Assembly: GCA_020200195.1 (NCBI GenBank)
Contig: JAIVJE010000329.1
Coordinates: 1 to 7,249, forward strand
DNA: 7,249 bases
Direction of reading: 5' to 3'
Source: Acidobacteriota bacterium
GTDB taxonomy: Bacteria > Acidobacteriota > Vicinamibacteria > Vicinamibacterales > 2-12-FULL-66-21
Within the stretch, counting starts at the first letter, position 1; each line of letters opens with the position of its first letter. The notes below the pieces were generated by a model. The model saw nothing but the letters and a program-made list of their open reading frames with translations, ran no database searches and was not told the DNA's origin. Below, in pieces: positions 6,281 through 7,249 of the stretch. Position numbers and translations under genes: made by a program.

Positions 6281-6967
6281 CTATCGCCGGACCGCTCTAT
6301 TTCGGCGGCGCGAGGCCTCCCCCGAGCCGTCCAGTGTGGCTGCGAAACCGGCGTGAGTCCGTAGGCCCTCAAGGTCCGGGTCCTGCCGCGCCAAGCCCCG
6401 ATTCTCTGGATTGAGGGCAATTGCCTGCCGTAGATGCTCCAGCGCATCGTCCGGAGCCCCCCGCATCGTCAGGGCGACGGCCATGATGTAGTGCGCGTGG
6501 TCGCTGTCAGGGGACTGTTCGAGGGCACGGCGGAGGTGGTCGAGGGCCGCCGCGTGGTCTCCGGAATTCAACGCCACCGTCGCCGCATACACCCGCTCCT
6601 GCATCGTCTGCGGTCCGGCAGGACGACGAGCGGTTTCCCGTTCACATACGCGTAGATACAGGCGCGCGCGCTCGAGCAGTTCGCGTTCGTCGGGGTAGCG
6701 GTCGAGGACAGTGCGGAAGTGGTCGGCGGCGGCCTCGAAGTCGTGACGCTGCAGCGCCCGGACGCCGTTCTCGTAAAGCGCGATGGCTTCGTAGTATCCG
6801 GGCTTCTTGACGGGCGGAGCTGGCGCGGGTGGGGGAAGCGGCGGCGGTTTCGGCGCCGGAGTTGCCGCACGTGCCCGGCGCGGCGCGGGGGTCGCACGCA
6901 GCTTGACGGCCTGCTTCGCCTTTTTCTTGACAGTCCGGCTGTGGGTTACCCTTTGCTGTTTAGCCAT
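6281..6967 (-). CDS. Pro/Ala-rich TPR-repeat protein
   Basis: A 228-residue protein of unknown specific role. Residues 1-28 are strongly basic (VKKKAKQAVK), followed to about residue 57 by a low-complexity Pro/Ala linker with the run PPPLPPPAPAPP. A first tetratricopeptide unit lies at about 59-93 (ALYENGVRALQRHDFEAAADHF), with a further helix to 110. Two more lie at about 122-153 (ATVALNSGDHAAALDHLRRALE) and 157-188 (HYIMAVALTMRGAPDDALEHL). The end, LNPENRGLARQDPDLEGLR, resembles the cap seen after many bacterial TPR arrays, and the C-terminus is basic (SRRRNRAVRR). There is no signal peptide or membrane segment, so it is probably a cytosolic scaffold. The start at 6967 is preferred to one at 7000 because AGG lies about 8 nt upstream. 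It lies between rsmI and glmU on the same strand, but a biochemical link to either is not shown. Confidence 0.82.
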   Translation of the reverse strand: MAKQQRVTHSRTVKKKAKQAVKLRATPAPRRARAATPAPKPPPLPPPAPAPPVKKPGYYEAIALYENGVRALQRHDFEAAADHFRTVLDRYPDERELLERARLYLRVCERETARRPAGPQTMQERVYAATVALNSGDHAAALDHLRRALEQSPDSDHAHYIMAVALTMRGAPDDALEHLRQAIALNPENRGLARQDPDLEGLRTHAGFAATLDGSGEASRRRNRAVRR

Positions 6968-7017
6968 GCCGCACCTGCCAGGCGCATGTCGGTCGCCCAC
7001 AGTAGCAAATCAGGTCC

Positions 7018-7040
7018 AAGCGGGTCAAGGGGACCCGTTG
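7018..7040 (-). terminator. Weak hairpin after the rsmI-like gene
   Basis: CGGGTC (7021-7026), loop AAGGG, GACCCG (7032-7037). On the minus strand the stem can be extended by CAA/TTG pairs if one C is bulged out. It begins about 20 nt after the stop codon at 7059-7061. No run of Ts follows it on that strand, so intrinsic termination is doubtful; read-through into the TPR gene is quite possible. Confidence 0.3.
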
Positions 7041-7058
7041 GCAGCGTGTCAGTGTTGG

Positions 7059-7249
7059 TCAACCAGCCAACTTTTTCGCCTCCTCAATCAGCTTATACAT
7101 CGCTCCAGGAGCCAAGCCGTATTTCAGGGCAAGCTGTTGGACGATCGCACGCCGAGTCAGGCGATCATTCTTGGTCATATCACCTACTTCTGCCAGCAAC
7201 TGCTCTATGCTGGGGACTGGGAGCTGCACGCTGGGAGCCCCATTACCGC
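7059..7249 (-). CDS. rsmI: C-terminal end of probable 16S rRNA 2'-O-methyltransferase RsmI (partial)
   Basis: This open frame runs off the right edge of the window; only its last 62 or so residues are visible. It reads GNGAPSVQLPVPSIEQLL, then AEVGDMTKNDRLTRRAIV, then QQLALKYGLAPGAMYKLIEE and AKKLAG before TGA at 7061-7059. A C-terminal helix-turn-helix-like unit of the form LTRRAIVQQLA-YGLAPGAMYKLI matches the short domain that ends RsmI proteins, which 2'-O-methylate C1402 of 16S rRNA in the decoding centre. The catalytic SAM-binding domain lies outside the window, so the name rests on this tail alone. An internal ATG at 7178 is not the likely start because the frame stays open upstream of it. 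Another protein ending in a small helix-turn-helix is the main alternative. Confidence 0.55.
   Translation of the reverse strand, partial: GNGAPSVQLPVPSIEQLLAEVGDMTKNDRLTRRAIVQQLALKYGLAPGAMYKLIEEAKKLAG

Overview
The window comes from a GC-rich bacterial chromosome. The closest feel is an environmental Acidobacteriota-type genome (Vicinamibacteria-like). That placement is an inference from remembered protein flavour, mainly the slipin C-terminus and the GlmU/GlmS sequences, and no search was run. The region is mostly housekeeping. There is no CRISPR array, tRNA, rRNA, insertion sequence, phage gene or toxin-antitoxin pair, and I do not see a convincing previously undescribed system.

Left part (about 100-2342): a LysR-family regulator on the minus strand is divergent from a 2-isopropylmalate synthase (leuA-type) gene on the plus strand. 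The shared 89-bp spacer is AT-rich and holds a perfect inverted repeat of the LysR-operator form T-N11-A, so the regulator probably controls both itself and leuA. The LeuA ends at 416 residues, after the catalytic and linker domains, and lacks the usual C-terminal leucine-sensing domain. A hairpin follows the lysR stop codon.

Middle (2347-2882): a decayed slipin (SPFH/band 7) gene lies tail to tail with leuA, with 4 bp between the stop codons. It has lost its membrane anchor and the first part of its SPFH domain. It also carries a one-base frameshift near its 3' end; restoring that frame recovers a typical slipin tail and a stop at 2347-2349.

Right part (2930-7249), all on the minus strand: the tail of a probable rsmI (16S rRNA 2'-O-methyltransferase), then a Pro-rich TPR protein, glmU and glmS. 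GlmS makes glucosamine-6-phosphate. GlmU acetylates glucosamine-1-phosphate and uridylylates the product to UDP-GlcNAc, so the pair supplies peptidoglycan and envelope precursors; the GlmM mutase between these steps is not in the window. The GlmS start is set by its catalytic Cys, at 4774. A perfect 10-bp inverted repeat sits in the spacer between the TPR gene and glmU.
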